A stretch of DNA of 64,000 bases from Prochlorococcus sp. AG-347-K19. Lineage in GTDB: Bacteria > Cyanobacteriota > Cyanobacteriia > PCC-6307 > Cyanobiaceae. The notes under the pieces are model-generated. The model saw only the letters and a program-made list of their open reading frames with translations. It was not told the DNA's origin and searched no databases. The DNA lies in assembly GCA_003281335.1 (NCBI GenBank), contig QCCG01000002.1, forward strand, positions 124,001 to 188,000, in the 5' to 3' direction. A program made the translations under genes and the position numbers. This document shows, piece by piece, positions 47,751-55,725 of the stretch. How positions within the stretch are numbered: position 1 is the stretch's first letter; each line of letters begins with the position of its first letter.

Positions 47751-49377
47751 TATTTAAACAGGCTCTTCTACTCAAGGCCATCATTGTAAGTGTGGGGCTT
47801 TGCCAAGATGATGTGGGCCAGCATGCTCCATCTAGTACAAGTACATTCTTGCATCTCCATAATCTATTAAATTTATCAACTACGCTATCCTCTTCATTTA
47901 TCCCCATTGGTGCTCCCCCTACTTCATGAATGTAATATCCAGGGGGTGGAGGACTATCTGAAAGTGCGATCAAATTTTTTGTAAATAGACTCCCCAATGG
48001 GATATTCATTAGTTCATTAATATTTTTTATTTCTCCATTTGCAGCTGTGATTGATTTACGTATTGTGTTTTCCATATGTTTTGACATATTTAACTCATTC
48101 TCGCTCCATTCAAATTCAATGTAAGGAATTGGGATACCCCATTCATCTGTTTTTCTTGAGAGAGAAACTGAGTTTTTCTCTCTAGGAAGGACTTCGCCAT
48201 GGGCGATAAGAAAGCCAATAGATGTGCTTGTGTCTTTTTGCAAAAATTTAGGTATCCCTAATCGATCAATTGCCCCCCAGATTCCATAACCTCTATGGAA
48301 ATTTATGTCGTCAATTTTTGGTAAATTTGAACCGAATGGAATAAAGAAGCTGCCTGCTCCAGAAAGTTCGGGAGGATTATCTAATGGTTTTCCTGAGTTT
48401 TTTGTTTTTGGGACTGAAAAAAATCTACACATAGATATATGGTCCATAAGGTATTTTCCTAATTTCCCAGAATTATCTTTAAAACCTGAGGGATTTGATT
48501 TATATTCTGAGTTAAGTAGTATTCTGAGTGTTGAAATTGTTGATGCGCAAAGAAGGATTAAATCACAATTTAATTCTTTTTTGCATCCATTTTCTAAGTT
48601 TACGATCGTTAATTTTGATGCAAGCTCTGTTATCTTGTTAATCTCAAAAGACTCCACTAGGTGATTTGAAATTATTTGTACATTCCCAGTATCTAAAGCT
48701 TTTCTTAAAGTACTACCTAAACTAGATGATTTGGGCCACTTTTTATCTTTTACTGATGAATTTCGGTCAAATCCTCTTGATTGTATAAATGGATAATTTA
48801 ATTTTGATTTAACTTTGCTGCCAAAAACATGTTCGTTTTCTGTAAGAGTTATTTCACCAATATATTTACCGTTTGGGACTTCTTTAATGTCATCTTTTCG
48901 TCCATATATGCCGCAGAAATTTTCAATGAAATCATAGTGAGGGGAAAGTTCATCGTATGAAATAGGCCAGTTTGGTCCGAATCCGTCTTTTTTAGCGGGA
49001 TTAAAATCTTCTGGGGAAAGTCTTAATGTTATACCTCCCCACGTTAATGATCTCCCCCCATATTGTTTACCTTGGGTCCAAAGAAATGGCTTATTTTTTG
49101 GGAAGTCATAAGGATGCTTCAGTTCATTTGAATATAAGTCAGGATTATTTTTCCAATAACCAGGATGTTGGCATTGATTGGCATGTTTTTTTGTTAAAAC
49201 TCCTGATAATCTTTTTAATGTACTTTTTGGCTCATGATTACTAGCTTCATACCTTTTAATTTGAGGCCCTGCTTCTATAACTAAAACTTTGATCCCTTTT
49301 TCTGCCAATGTAAGTGCTGCTATTCCTCCTGTAGCTCCAGAACCAACAACAATTGCATCATAAGGATTTATATCCAA
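47737..49377 (-). CDS. GMC-family FAD oxidoreductase
   Basis: This 546-residue GMC oxidoreductase has the N-terminal ADP-binding motif AIVVGSGATGGIAAL, then GGRSLTWGG with the FAD-binding region. The GMC C-terminal domain has GAPMGINEEDSVVDKFNRLW and GACWPTSSWQSPTLTMMALS. The His/Asn pair of characterised glucose oxidases is not obvious. The substrate is unknown, perhaps a sugar or polyol. A pentapeptide-repeat gene is divergent from it. Confidence 0.85.
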   Translation of the reverse strand: MDINPYDAIVVGSGATGGIAALTLAEKGIKVLVIEAGPQIKRYEASNHEPKSTLKRLSGVLTKKHANQCQHPGYWKNNPDLYSNELKHPYDFPKNKPFLWTQGKQYGGRSLTWGGITLRLSPEDFNPAKKDGFGPNWPISYDELSPHYDFIENFCGIYGRKDDIKEVPNGKYIGEITLTENEHVFGSKVKSKLNYPFIQSRGFDRNSSVKDKKWPKSSSLGSTLRKALDTGNVQIISNHLVESFEINKITELASKLTIVNLENGCKKELNCDLILLCASTISTLRILLNSEYKSNPSGFKDNSGKLGKYLMDHISMCRFFSVPKTKNSGKPLDNPPELSGAGSFFIPFGSNLPKIDDINFHRGYGIWGAIDRLGIPKFLQKDTSTSIGFLIAHGEVLPREKNSVSLSRKTDEWGIPIPYIEFEWSENELNMSKHMENTIRKSITAANGEIKNINELMNIPLGSLFTKNLIALSDSPPPPGYYIHEVGGAPMGINEEDSVVDKFNRLWRCKNVLVLDGACWPTSSWQSPTLTMMALSRRACLNIKKT

Positions 49378-49484
49378 AACCTAGTTTGTGATTTGCTATT
49401 TCAATAAATATAGCATTCAGTAAATAATTAATTTTTAGATTTCAGCTTAAGAAGTTAGAATTCATTGAAATACTACTAAAACAA

Positions 49485-49958
49485 ATGAGATTTATAATTT
49501 TTACTTTTTTAATAATTGTTTTAACCCTCCCTTCTAGAAGCTTCGCTGCTTTGGATTATGGTAAACAATCCCTGGTAGGGGCTGATTTTTCTGGATCTGA
49601 TTTAAAAGGAGCAACTTTCTATTTGACTGATTTACAAGATGCAAATTTATCAGGTTGTGAGCTCCAAAATGCGACTCTTTATGGAGCAAAATTGAAAGAT
49701 ACTAATTTAAGTAACTCCAACTTAAGAGAAGTAACTTTAGACTCAGCTGTTTTAGATGGAACGGACTTATCAAATACTAATTTGGAGGATTCTTTTGCTT
49801 ATAGTACCCAGTTTGAAAATGTAAAAATACAAGGCGCAGATTTCACAAATGTTTTTTTGCCAAAAGATATTATTAGGAAATTTTGTGAAAGTGCCACTGG
49901 AACAAATCCAATCACAAATAGAGAAACCAGAGAAACTTTAGAGTGCGATTACATTTGA
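49485..49958 (+). CDS. Exported pentapeptide-repeat protein
   Basis: A signal peptide (residues 1-21, ending SRSFA-A) indicates export to the thylakoid lumen or periplasm. Residues about 30-125 form roughly 18 pentapeptide repeats of the A(D/N)LXX type (ADFSG, SDLKG, ANLSG, TNLSN), which fold as a right-handed square beta helix. The C-terminal part contains two Cys about 15 residues apart (KFCESA, LECDY), possibly a disulfide in the lumen. The role of lumenal members is unknown. Confidence 0.85.
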   Translation: MRFIIFTFLIIVLTLPSRSFAALDYGKQSLVGADFSGSDLKGATFYLTDLQDANLSGCELQNATLYGAKLKDTNLSNSNLREVTLDSAVLDGTDLSNTNLEDSFAYSTQFENVKIQGADFTNVFLPKDIIRKFCESATGTNPITNRETRETLECDYI

Positions 49959-49960
49959 AT

Positions 49961-50353
49961 TTATGCACATATAAGTTCTTTTTTAATCTTTCTTTGTTTA
50001 TAAAGTGAGCTTCCAACAGGCCAACCTAAAGTAGATAAATGTCTCATTAAAGATCTTGAGTATTTAAAATAAAAATTATCTGAATATTTGATACCAAGTT
50101 CTTTTAAAGTAGTTATTAATAAATATAGATCTTTCTTGTAGCCTTTTTTTATATCCAATAATATCAATTCTTCACTTGATAATTTTTTTTCTAGAACCTT
50201 TTCATTTTCAGCAAAACCAATTTTAAGTGAATTAAATCGATCAGAATAAAGAGTATAAATTATTCCATCTTTGAATTTATCTATAGAAGAATCTACATTA
50301 AACCTTGGTGATATTAATGTTTTATATCCTTTAATAATTTTTCTGTTATTCAT
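49961..50353 (-). CDS. GIY-YIG-like small protein, downstream partner of RHH gene
   Basis: This 130-residue protein has a GIY-YIG-like beginning (GIIYTLYSDRFNSLKIGFAEN), a helix-strand middle and a C-terminal MRHLSTLGWPVG motif. Several family residues seem replaced, so nuclease activity is doubtful. It starts two bases after the stop of the RHH-type gene, so the two form one operon. Its stop is two bases from that of the convergent pentapeptide gene. Confidence 0.55.
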   Translation of the reverse strand: MNNRKIIKGYKTLISPRFNVDSSIDKFKDGIIYTLYSDRFNSLKIGFAENEKVLEKKLSSEELILLDIKKGYKKDLYLLITTLKELGIKYSDNFYFKYSRSLMRHLSTLGWPVGSSLYKQRKIKKELICA

Positions 50354-50355
50354 AA

Positions 50356-50853
50356 TTATTTGATTTCATTCTGGGCTATTTCGTATTTCTCCAATAGATT
50401 GTTTACTTCTGCTAGAGCAATCCTCTTTTGACAGGCCGAGTCATATCTATTTACTGCTACTGAAGGTATTGAACCTTTGCTTTTCATTTCCCTTATACCA
50501 GTTTCTAAACATTGAAAAGCAACACTTGAAAGATCTCTTCCTTCTGCTGCGGCCCAAACTTTCAAAAGATAAGTAAGATTTGATGGTACTGAGATCTGTA
50601 CTTTGTTTGAATTTGAAGTATTTAATGCAATATCATCGAGACTAATTTCTTTAGAGGAAATAGTTTCTTTAACCTTTTTTTTCAAAAATTTTACTTGGCT
50701 TATAGCGTCCTCTTTATTCTTTATTTTTTGCTCTATTTCAAAAAACTCTTCTTCAGAATTAATTAAAGCTTCTAATGCCCATTTAGCATCATCTTTCGCA
50801 ATAGCGGTTTTATTCAGCCATTCATCTCTTATTTTTGACCAATTACTAGGCAT
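50356..50853 (-). CDS. Coiled-coil plus ribbon-helix-helix-like protein
   Basis: This 165-residue protein has an N-terminal helical part (KWALEALINSEEEFFEIEQKI). A central ribbon-helix-helix-like module follows: KVQISVPSNLTYLLKVWAAAEGRD, then SSVAFQCLETGIREM, about residues 88-128. A C-terminal helix follows. RHH proteins are small dimeric DNA binders and often repress their own operon, here with the GIY-YIG-like gene. No cognate operator is visible upstream. Confidence 0.6.
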   Translation of the reverse strand: MPSNWSKIRDEWLNKTAIAKDDAKWALEALINSEEEFFEIEQKIKNKEDAISQVKFLKKKVKETISSKEISLDDIALNTSNSNKVQISVPSNLTYLLKVWAAAEGRDLSSVAFQCLETGIREMKSKGSIPSVAVNRYDSACQKRIALAEVNNLLEKYEIAQNEIK

Positions 50854-51118
50854 AAGCTTTATGCGATAATTCTATGATATATAAATCTGAATAGATTGTC
50901 TACTGAATCTTTAGAGACTTAATATTGATTGTATAAAGTTTAAACTCAAATTTTAATAATTTCTTATCTTAGAAATAATCTTTTAAAACAATTGAAACTG
51001 AAGAATCTATCCATTATGATCTTAGAGATATTTTTTCGTTAATTGATATCGAAATATTAGATAATTCAATCTTTCTAAATTCTAGTTATTTTTTATTTAT
51101 TTAAAGACTACTGAGCTT

Positions 51119-51508
51119 TTAATCTCTTTCAATAAGTTCAATTTTATAACCATCAGGATCCTCAACAAAAGCCAAGACAGTAGTACTGTTTTTCATCGTT
51201 TTAGGTTTGGTTGTTATTTTACAACCATTATTTTCTAATCCTTGGCAAATTAGATGAATATCTTTTACTCCAATAGCTATATGACCATATTTATTTCCAA
51301 GTTCATAGTCTTCAGACTTTTTGTTCCAATTATAAGTTAATTCAATTACTGTATTTTCTTTCTCTGAGCCATAACCAACAAATGCCAAAGTGAATTTTCC
51401 ATGTGGGTAATCCTTTTTTCTTAATAGATTCATCCCTAATCTATTGACGTAGAAATCAATGGATTTATTTAAATCTCCAACTCTCAGCATTGTATGTAGG
51501 ATACGCAT
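51119..51508 (-). CDS. gloA: Lactoylglutathione lyase (glyoxalase I)
   Basis: This 129-residue protein makes S-lactoylglutathione from the methylglyoxal-glutathione adduct. Metal ligands of the two VOC half-domains can be placed: His in [11 protein letters not shown], Glu in [10 protein letters not shown], His in YGHIAIGV and Glu in [10 protein letters not shown]. Length and order are standard. The 265-base gap to the RHH gene holds no clear element. Confidence 0.93.
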   Translation of the reverse strand: MRILHTMLRVGDLNKSIDFYVNRLGMNLLRKKDYPHGKFTLAFVGYGSEKENTVIELTYNWNKKSEDYELGNKYGHIAIGVKDIHLICQGLENNGCKITTKPKTMKNSTTVLAFVEDPDGYKIELIERD

Positions 51509-51640
51509 TTGAATTATGAACCTTAATTAATTATCTAATATTTTATAACCATATGCCAAAATTAATATTTTTCGAGGGTAGGTCTTTTGTTGAGTTCTGA
51601 AAAATTAGGCTATGATATTGATACTTGATTTAACAATATA

Positions 51641-52075
51641 TTGAATCAGATATTCCAGAGACTCTCATCAGTATTGTTGTATACTTTGCCATTAAAGGCA
51701 TCAATACCTTTTGGATATTATTTGTTCTATAAATATTCTTTTTTAAAAATATTATTATTCCTTACTTTTCCAATAGCAATAATTGAAAAATCTTTGCCTT
51801 TTGGCAGTTTTTTATTATTTATAATTTTGTTTGCTGGATTAGCAAGAAATCCAAAAGTTCCTTATTTCGTTAGATATAACGCATGCCAAGCTTTGCTTAT
51901 TGATATTGCTTTGATAATAATTTCATATCTTTTGAGAATATTTCCCATAGTTGAATTAGGCTCAATTATTTTTATATTTACATTATGTATTTTCATTTAT
52001 TCGATTTCTAAATGCATTTATGGAGTTGAGCCTGAAATACCCTTAATTAGTAAATCAGTAAGAATGCAAATTTAA
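51641..52075 (+). CDS. Tic20/Ycf60-like membrane protein
   Basis: This 144-residue protein has four hydrophobic helices and the VPYFVRYNACQALLIDIAL segment typical of the Tic20/Ycf60 family. In plastids Tic20 is part of the inner-envelope import machinery; in cyanobacteria the role is unknown. The start is a TTG with no good ribosome-binding site. The upstream ORF context offers no ATG. Confidence 0.75.
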   Translation: MNQIFQRLSSVLLYTLPLKASIPFGYYLFYKYSFLKILLFLTFPIAIIEKSLPFGSFLLFIILFAGLARNPKVPYFVRYNACQALLIDIALIIISYLLRIFPIVELGSIIFIFTLCIFIYSISKCIYGVEPEIPLISKSVRMQI

Positions 52076-52102
52076 AAAGATTTATAGATTTACTGATTTT
52101 CA

Positions 52103-52432
52103 TCAACACTCATTCAGAATAGATTCCCATCTTTGTTGACTTGCCTTTATTGCTTGCATTGGTGGATTAGCTCCCTCTATTTCAAAGGCTTTAATTAATG
52201 ATTTATTAGCTAATAGGCCTAATCTTGCTGCCTCTCTTTGCTTAGAGCACACTTTTTTTCTAGATCCCTCTTTTAGTGTATTTTCGATTTCTTTAAGAAT
52301 CTTGCTAGCTTCATAAGTTTTAGAATAAAAGTCATTCATATAAACATTAAGTGCTGTATCAGCAAAAATTTCTATAGGAGAGATTATTGTGACCAAGCAC
52401 ACCAAAAAACTTGTTAATACAAATATTTTCAT
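52103..52432 (-). CDS. Exported small helical protein, function unknown
   Basis: This 109-residue protein has a signal peptide (residues 1-24, IEIFA-D) and a mature helical part with two Cys (KVCSKQREAARLG and the C-terminal NEC), which may pair in the lumen or periplasm. GANPPMQAIKASQQRWESILNE is the longest distinctive stretch. I do not recognise the family. It begins 7 bases downstream of the membrane protein gene on the same strand. Confidence 0.6.
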   Translation of the reverse strand: MKIFVLTSFLVCLVTIISPIEIFADTALNVYMNDFYSKTYEASKILKEIENTLKEGSRKKVCSKQREAARLGLLANKSLIKAFEIEGANPPMQAIKASQQRWESILNEC

Positions 52433-52439
52433 AAGAATC

Positions 52440-53024
52440 TTAACTAAATTTTTTGTTCGATCTCTTTAACACTAAATAAAAGGTAATAACGCTAATTGTT
52501 CCCGAGGGGCCTATTAAAATATGCCAAAATTGATCACCGCTAATTGATAGCCTTGTTCCAAAGAAAGTCGTAAAAAAAATACCAAATATTGGGTAAAGGA
52601 TAAAAACCCAATCTTTGAATACTCTTTGCCAATTTATTATTAGAAATATACTAATTATTACTTGAAAAAGAAGAGCAATAGATTTATCAAATAAAAAATA
52701 TGAGATTATTGAACATAAAGAAATGCAAAAGTTAGTTGTTTGAATAAATTTATTTTTTACAACTGATATTGATAAACATGTTAGGCCTAAAGATAGGAAA
52801 GAATAAAATAACCAATTAAAAAAGGAGGAATGATCTACATAAACCCAAGATGTTTGAGTATGATCTATCATCTCAGAAATTGAAGCTAATCCTAAAAAAA
52901 TAAAACCTGAAGGTAAAAATTTGTTTTTGCTTAGGTGTTTAAATTTATTGATTGATCTAATACCTAATAATATTGGGATAATTGCCGCTTGAAAATGGGC
53001 TAATAATAAAATTGAAAAAAACAA
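52440..53024 (-). CDS. Multi-spanning membrane protein, function unknown
   Basis: This 194-residue protein has about six to seven hydrophobic helices. Polar residues lie in or near helices: EMIDHTQTSWVYVDHSS near residue 52-68 and GDQFWHILIGPSG near residue 165. The placed Asp/His residues could bind a metal or pigment, and the layout faintly recalls seven-helix hydrolases, but I cannot assign a family. It lies upstream of the small exported protein gene in a likely two-gene unit. Confidence 0.6.
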   Translation of the reverse strand: MFFSILLLAHFQAAIIPILLGIRSINKFKHLSKNKFLPSGFIFLGLASISEMIDHTQTSWVYVDHSSFFNWLFYSFLSLGLTCLSISVVKNKFIQTTNFCISLCSIISYFLFDKSIALLFQVIISIFLIINWQRVFKDWVFILYPIFGIFFTTFFGTRLSISGDQFWHILIGPSGTISVITFYLVLKRSNKKFS

Positions 53025-53079
53025 AATAAAATCTCAAACTAAAATTATCTAAAATTTAAATACAAAACCCTGTTCAAGC

Positions 53080-53280
53080 TTATTTTATTAGAGAAATATA
53101 CCATTGCCCAATTACTATAATCAATATTGTAAGAACAAATGGGAAAGCGGGATATCTTGTCTGAAAATTAGCTGGTGGCCAAGGAGACCAAGAGATTAAT
53201 CTTCCTTGAGGTTCATTTGAAATAACCTTTTTTTTCGATTTTTTGGATATTAAATTATCAGTGGAAAATCCTTTACTCAT
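53080..53280 (-). CDS. 66-residue protein with one C-terminal membrane helix
   Basis: The N-terminal 28 residues are polar and basic. They are followed by GRLISWSPWPPANFQTRYPAFP, broken by several Pro and Trp, and a single C-terminal helix (VLTILIIVIGQWYISLI). The orientation is probably cytoplasmic N-terminus. I do not recognise the family, though its size and position resemble other short picocyanobacterial membrane proteins. The 216 bases downstream of the GtrA-like gene separate the two, with nothing clear in them. Confidence 0.55.
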   Translation of the reverse strand: MSKGFSTDNLISKKSKKKVISNEPQGRLISWSPWPPANFQTRYPAFPFVLTILIIVIGQWYISLIK

Positions 53281-53496
53281 AGTCCAAAGAAATCAATTTT
53301 AACAAAGATATACAAAAATGGAGCCTAAATTATTCAGTGGAATTTCAGTTGCTTATTATTAAAACGGAGCATGTGAGTTAAGAGTACTTATAGAATAAAT
53401 AGACTTGAATTGATTTGAATGAGTAATTTAGAAAAAAGTCATAATTATCCAAAACCCTAGATACTCTACTTAAAAAATTAATGTTAAAAATAGTTT

Positions 53497-53901
53497 TTAA
53501 ATAGGTTCTATAAATATATATTTTCTTTGAAAAGAATAAGAAATTAATACAAGAAAAGGGATAGTAAATATTGCAGCTAAATTTTTGTTGATTCCATTTT
53601 CATACATAAATCTAATTGATACATAATTCAGAGTCCAATTAAATGATGCTAATAAAATATACTTGTTAAATTCTTTATAGGTTAGATTCTTCATCTTGAA
53701 AACTTTTTTCCCATATAAGTAAAAACCTATTATTAAATTAGTAATTTGACTAACTATGGTGGCTAAAAATATCGGTATTACTAAGAGTGATAAATGGAGA
53801 ACTAAATTTGTTATTAAAAAATTTGTAATTCCGAAAAATAAAAATAATCTTTTTCTACCTTTTGATGATATTTTAGGGTATTTAAAATTTATTTTAAACA
53901 T
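53497..53901 (-). CDS. GtrA-like membrane protein
   Basis: This 134-residue protein has four hydrophobic helices and the basic KYIF near the end (SYSFQRKYIF), the usual GtrA-like layout. GtrA-type proteins move lipid-linked sugars for cell-surface decoration. Such genes are common in picocyanobacterial genomic islands. It lies at the edge of the gene-poor stretch that contains the tRNA-Ser scar. Family match is by pattern only. Confidence 0.65.
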   Translation of the reverse strand: MFKINFKYPKISSKGRKRLFLFFGITNFLITNLVLHLSLLVIPIFLATIVSQITNLIIGFYLYGKKVFKMKNLTYKEFNKYILLASFNWTLNYVSIRFMYENGINKNLAAIFTIPFLVLISYSFQRKYIFIEPI

Positions 53902-54542
53902 TATTGAATAATTTAATTAATAATAAAGACAAGTGAAAAATTGAATAGTTATTACAAATTTAATTTAAAACATAATTAAGTAAAAAAATATTATTTTACA
54001 AACATATTTTGGAGATATCTTAAACTCATCTAAAAAATTGTGTTTGAATTTTAAATGATATAAGGATCAATTTTGCTAAAAATCATCATCAAATAAAATA
54101 TATGCCACTTTATGGTTGTATACGTTCAATAGACAATGAATGATCTTATCTGATTTATTAGAACGGAGAGGGTGTTAATAGAAACTTATTTTATAAGGGA
54201 CAACATGGTACTAATAGCAACAACTTTTTATCAAAATCATAATTGTTTCCCCATCATTTAGTTCAGAAATAATAAATTTATTGTTTTCGTTAAAATGTAA
54301 AAAACCTTTATTTCAAGAACTATATGGGAATTTGTGGGACTTAAAGAGACAAGTTTTGGACGGAGGGGGTGAGATCAGCTTTTATCTAAAAAGATAAGCT
54401 ATGAGAAGATATGAGTATGAATGAGAAATTATGAGAAGGCTAAGTTAAGTTTAATTATTGATATATCTCTTTTTTGGAAGCTTTAAAATAATTTTGAGAA
54501 CGTATGAGAAGTTATGGGAACTTCTGAGAATGTGTCTTGGTA
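53902..54542. other. 641-base gap with tRNA 3'-end repeats and GAGAA motifs
   Basis: No convincing reading frame is seen. The gap holds degenerate copies of the tRNA-Ser 3' end at about 54163 and 54360. TATGAGAAG occurs at 54400, 54430 and 54503. An imperfect hairpin lies at 54377-54400 (AGCTTTTATCT / AGATAAGCT). All of this lies on the 3' side of the tRNA gene. Confidence 0.6.
54317..54375 (+). repeat. Imperfect about 60-bp direct repeat, left copy
   Basis: The copy begins GAACTATATGGGAA and ends with ACGGAGGGGGTG-AGAT. Its partner is at 54498-54557. By eye the two are roughly three quarters identical. The final 12 bases (54360-54371) are identical to the tRNA-Ser 3' end. A third, shorter, degenerate copy (ACGGAGAGGGTG) lies at 54163-54174. 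Confidence 0.6.
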
Positions 54543-54557
54543 CGGAGGGGGTGGGAT
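54498..54557 (+). repeat. Imperfect about 60-bp direct repeat, right copy entering the tRNA gene
   Basis: The copy begins GAACGTATGAGAAG and runs into the tRNA-Ser 3' end (ACGGAGGGGGTGGGAT). The repeat unit starts 181 bases after the left copy, and the tRNA-derived 12-mer is intact in both. Confidence 0.6.
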
Positions 54558-54629
54558 TCGAACCCACGGTGCCCTTGCAGACACGCTAGTTTTCAAGACT
54601 AGAGCCTTAAACCACTCGACCACCCCTCC
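54543..54629 (-). tRNA. tRNA-Ser (anticodon UGA)
   Basis: An 87-base class II tRNA reads on the minus strand. It has a GGAGGGG/CCCCTCC acceptor stem, a D arm, the anticodon stem CTAGT/ACTAG with loop CTTGAAA (anticodon TGA, complement of 54593-54595), a long variable arm, and the T arm GTGGGTTCGAATCCCAC. The discriminator is G, as expected for serine. CCA is not encoded. It reads UCA codons (and other UCN by wobble). Confidence 0.95.
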
Positions 54630-54750
54630 AAGGGTTATTCAGTGTTGTTGAACTTAAAAACTATAACACAAGAAATTAGTCACAGTCTATAAATTTAAGG
54701 GCAGTATTCAAAAGACTGCAAAAAATAAAGGATAGATTCTCAGAACAGAA

Positions 54751-54929
54751 GTGTTTTATAAAAATAATGAGAAAATTTTAAAAATTGAATTTATTAATCC
54801 AAATAATTTTCCATATATTGAATCAAAGAGTTATAAAAAATTATTGATGGTGTTTCTAAATTAAAAATTAATAAATTTAATTTTGATAAAATATATTCAC
54901 ATTTTGTCAAACTCGAATTAGATAGATAA
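54751..54929 (+). pseudogene. Small ORF broken by a one-base deletion in a poly-A run
   Basis: From GTG 54751 the frame reads VFYKNNEKILKIEFINP and so on, through NFPYIESKSYKK. It then hits a run of six A (about 54834-54839) and drifts to a stop. Adding one A restores a frame that continues IIDGVSKLKINKFNFDKIY to a TAA at 54927-54929, giving a 59-residue protein. Both halves have coding-like composition. The family is not recognised. It could be a real pseudogene or a homopolymer sequencing error. Confidence 0.5.
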
Positions 54930-54939
54930 TTTATCTAGT

Positions 54940-55164
54940 TCAATTTAATGGTTCAATATTTTTTAAAGCTTCTTTTATTTTTATTCCCATTGATTGACGT
55001 GCAATAGTTAATAATTTTAAATTGTCTTCTTGCATTCTGATCTGGGTATCAGCTATTTTCATCCCTTCGATTAACTTTTTTATTTCTTCAGGAAGAGTAT
55101 TTATATCATATTTTTTATTTTCCACAGAAAGGAAATCACTATTCTCTGTATTTTTTTTGTCCAT
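54940..55164 (-). CDS. DUF6447-like small helical protein
   Basis: This 74-residue protein has KKYDINTLPEEIKKLIEGMKIAD in two parts and then a helix LLTIARQSMGIKIKEALKN. The pattern matches the DUF6447 group found in picocyanobacteria and cyanophages. It is probably a two-helix hairpin. The function is unknown. Its presence beside the tRNA scar would fit a mobile-element or phage origin, but the assignment rests on pattern only. Confidence 0.55.
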   Translation of the reverse strand: MDKKNTENSDFLSVENKKYDINTLPEEIKKLIEGMKIADTQIRMQEDNLKLLTIARQSMGIKIKEALKNIEPLN

Positions 55165-55181
55165 AGAATTGATAATTGTAT

Positions 55182-55412
55182 TTAATTACTCTTTATTGAT
55201 TTTAGTGGATCAAAAACTTTTGCAATAACATCTGTTAAGAGGGTAATAATTCTTTTACTTCTAACAATTAAATTAGCCTGAATAGTTTGGCCTGAAATTA
55301 TATTAATAAAAGATGATAAAGCTCTTTATTGATTTTTGATAATTATCTTCTGCTTGGGCTTATTCGATTCCATAACTATTTGATTTATAAAAGAATATTC
55401 AAGGTTTAATTC
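55182..55412 (-). pseudogene. HlyD-type membrane-fusion protein remnant
   Basis: Reading left, the last 47 codons before TAA 55182-55184 give GQTIQANLIVRSKRIITLLTD and DPLKSIKSN. This is the shape of the C-terminal end of HlyD-type secretion adaptors (GQxVxANIxxRxRRxI..LTD...). Upstream, an in-frame TAA at 55326-55328 breaks the frame. A short HlyD-like AQAEDNYQKSIKS appears in another frame. No start or intact gene exists, so this is a decayed fragment. Confidence 0.5.
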
Positions 55413-55441
55413 TAATTTTTTTTAAACTACTAAGAATTCAA

Positions 55442-55591
55442 TTATCCGAAATTCACATTTTCTTGAAATAAACCAAATAAGTTGTTACCAACTATGGCAG
55501 AGATTATTAAAATGAAGGCAACTATAGCGAAAAGAGCACTAACATCTTTTATGTCATAGGGAGCTTTAAATAAAGGTTTCTGTTCTGCCAT
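55442..55591 (-). CDS. 49-residue single-helix membrane protein
   Basis: A continuous frame starts at ATG 55591. The protein begins MAEQKPLFKAPYDIKDVSAL, then has one helix (FAIVAFILIISAIVG) and ends NNLFGLFQENVNFG. Size and layout recall the tiny subunits or stress proteins of thylakoids, but the chlorophyll-binding ExxNGR motif of Hli proteins is absent. I cannot name the family. It lies just upstream of the HlyD-like remnant on the same strand. Confidence 0.6.
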   Translation of the reverse strand: MAEQKPLFKAPYDIKDVSALFAIVAFILIISAIVGNNLFGLFQENVNFG

Positions 55592-55675
55592 GGTTATCAG
55601 ATCTATAAATGCAATTGAATCATATTATTTTAATGCTTGTGAGAAGTATTAAGTTATTTTTTTAATCTAAGATTG

Positions 55676-55703
55676 GATAAAAAAAGCCACTAAAAGTGGC
55701 TTT
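55676..55703 (-). terminator. Terminator of the DUF4278 micro-gene
   Basis: A 9-bp stem (AAAGCCACT / AGTGGCTTT) with a 3-base loop is followed, in minus-strand direction, by a run of T. It sits 22 bases after the DUF4278 stop. Confidence 0.85.
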
Positions 55704-55725
55704 GATACTTTATTGGTTAAATAAA

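Noticed and set aside
49485..49958. Reading the pentapeptide gene and the pentad gene at 23.3 kb as one family
   Set aside because: The repeat units differ (A(D/N)LXX versus [I/V]xxxG) and only one has a signal peptide.
50870..51118. Coding remnant between gloA and the RHH gene
   Set aside because: A short plus-strand stretch looks coding-like but has no start and no recognisable family, so I do not list it.
54355..54376. A second tRNA gene at the left repeat copy
   Set aside because: Only the 3'-terminal 12 bases match; no T arm, anticodon arm or 5' acceptor strand is present.
54317..54557. Tandem duplication of a gene
   Set aside because: The repeat is only about 60 bases, non-coding, and built around the tRNA 3' end, which points to integration rather than gene duplication.
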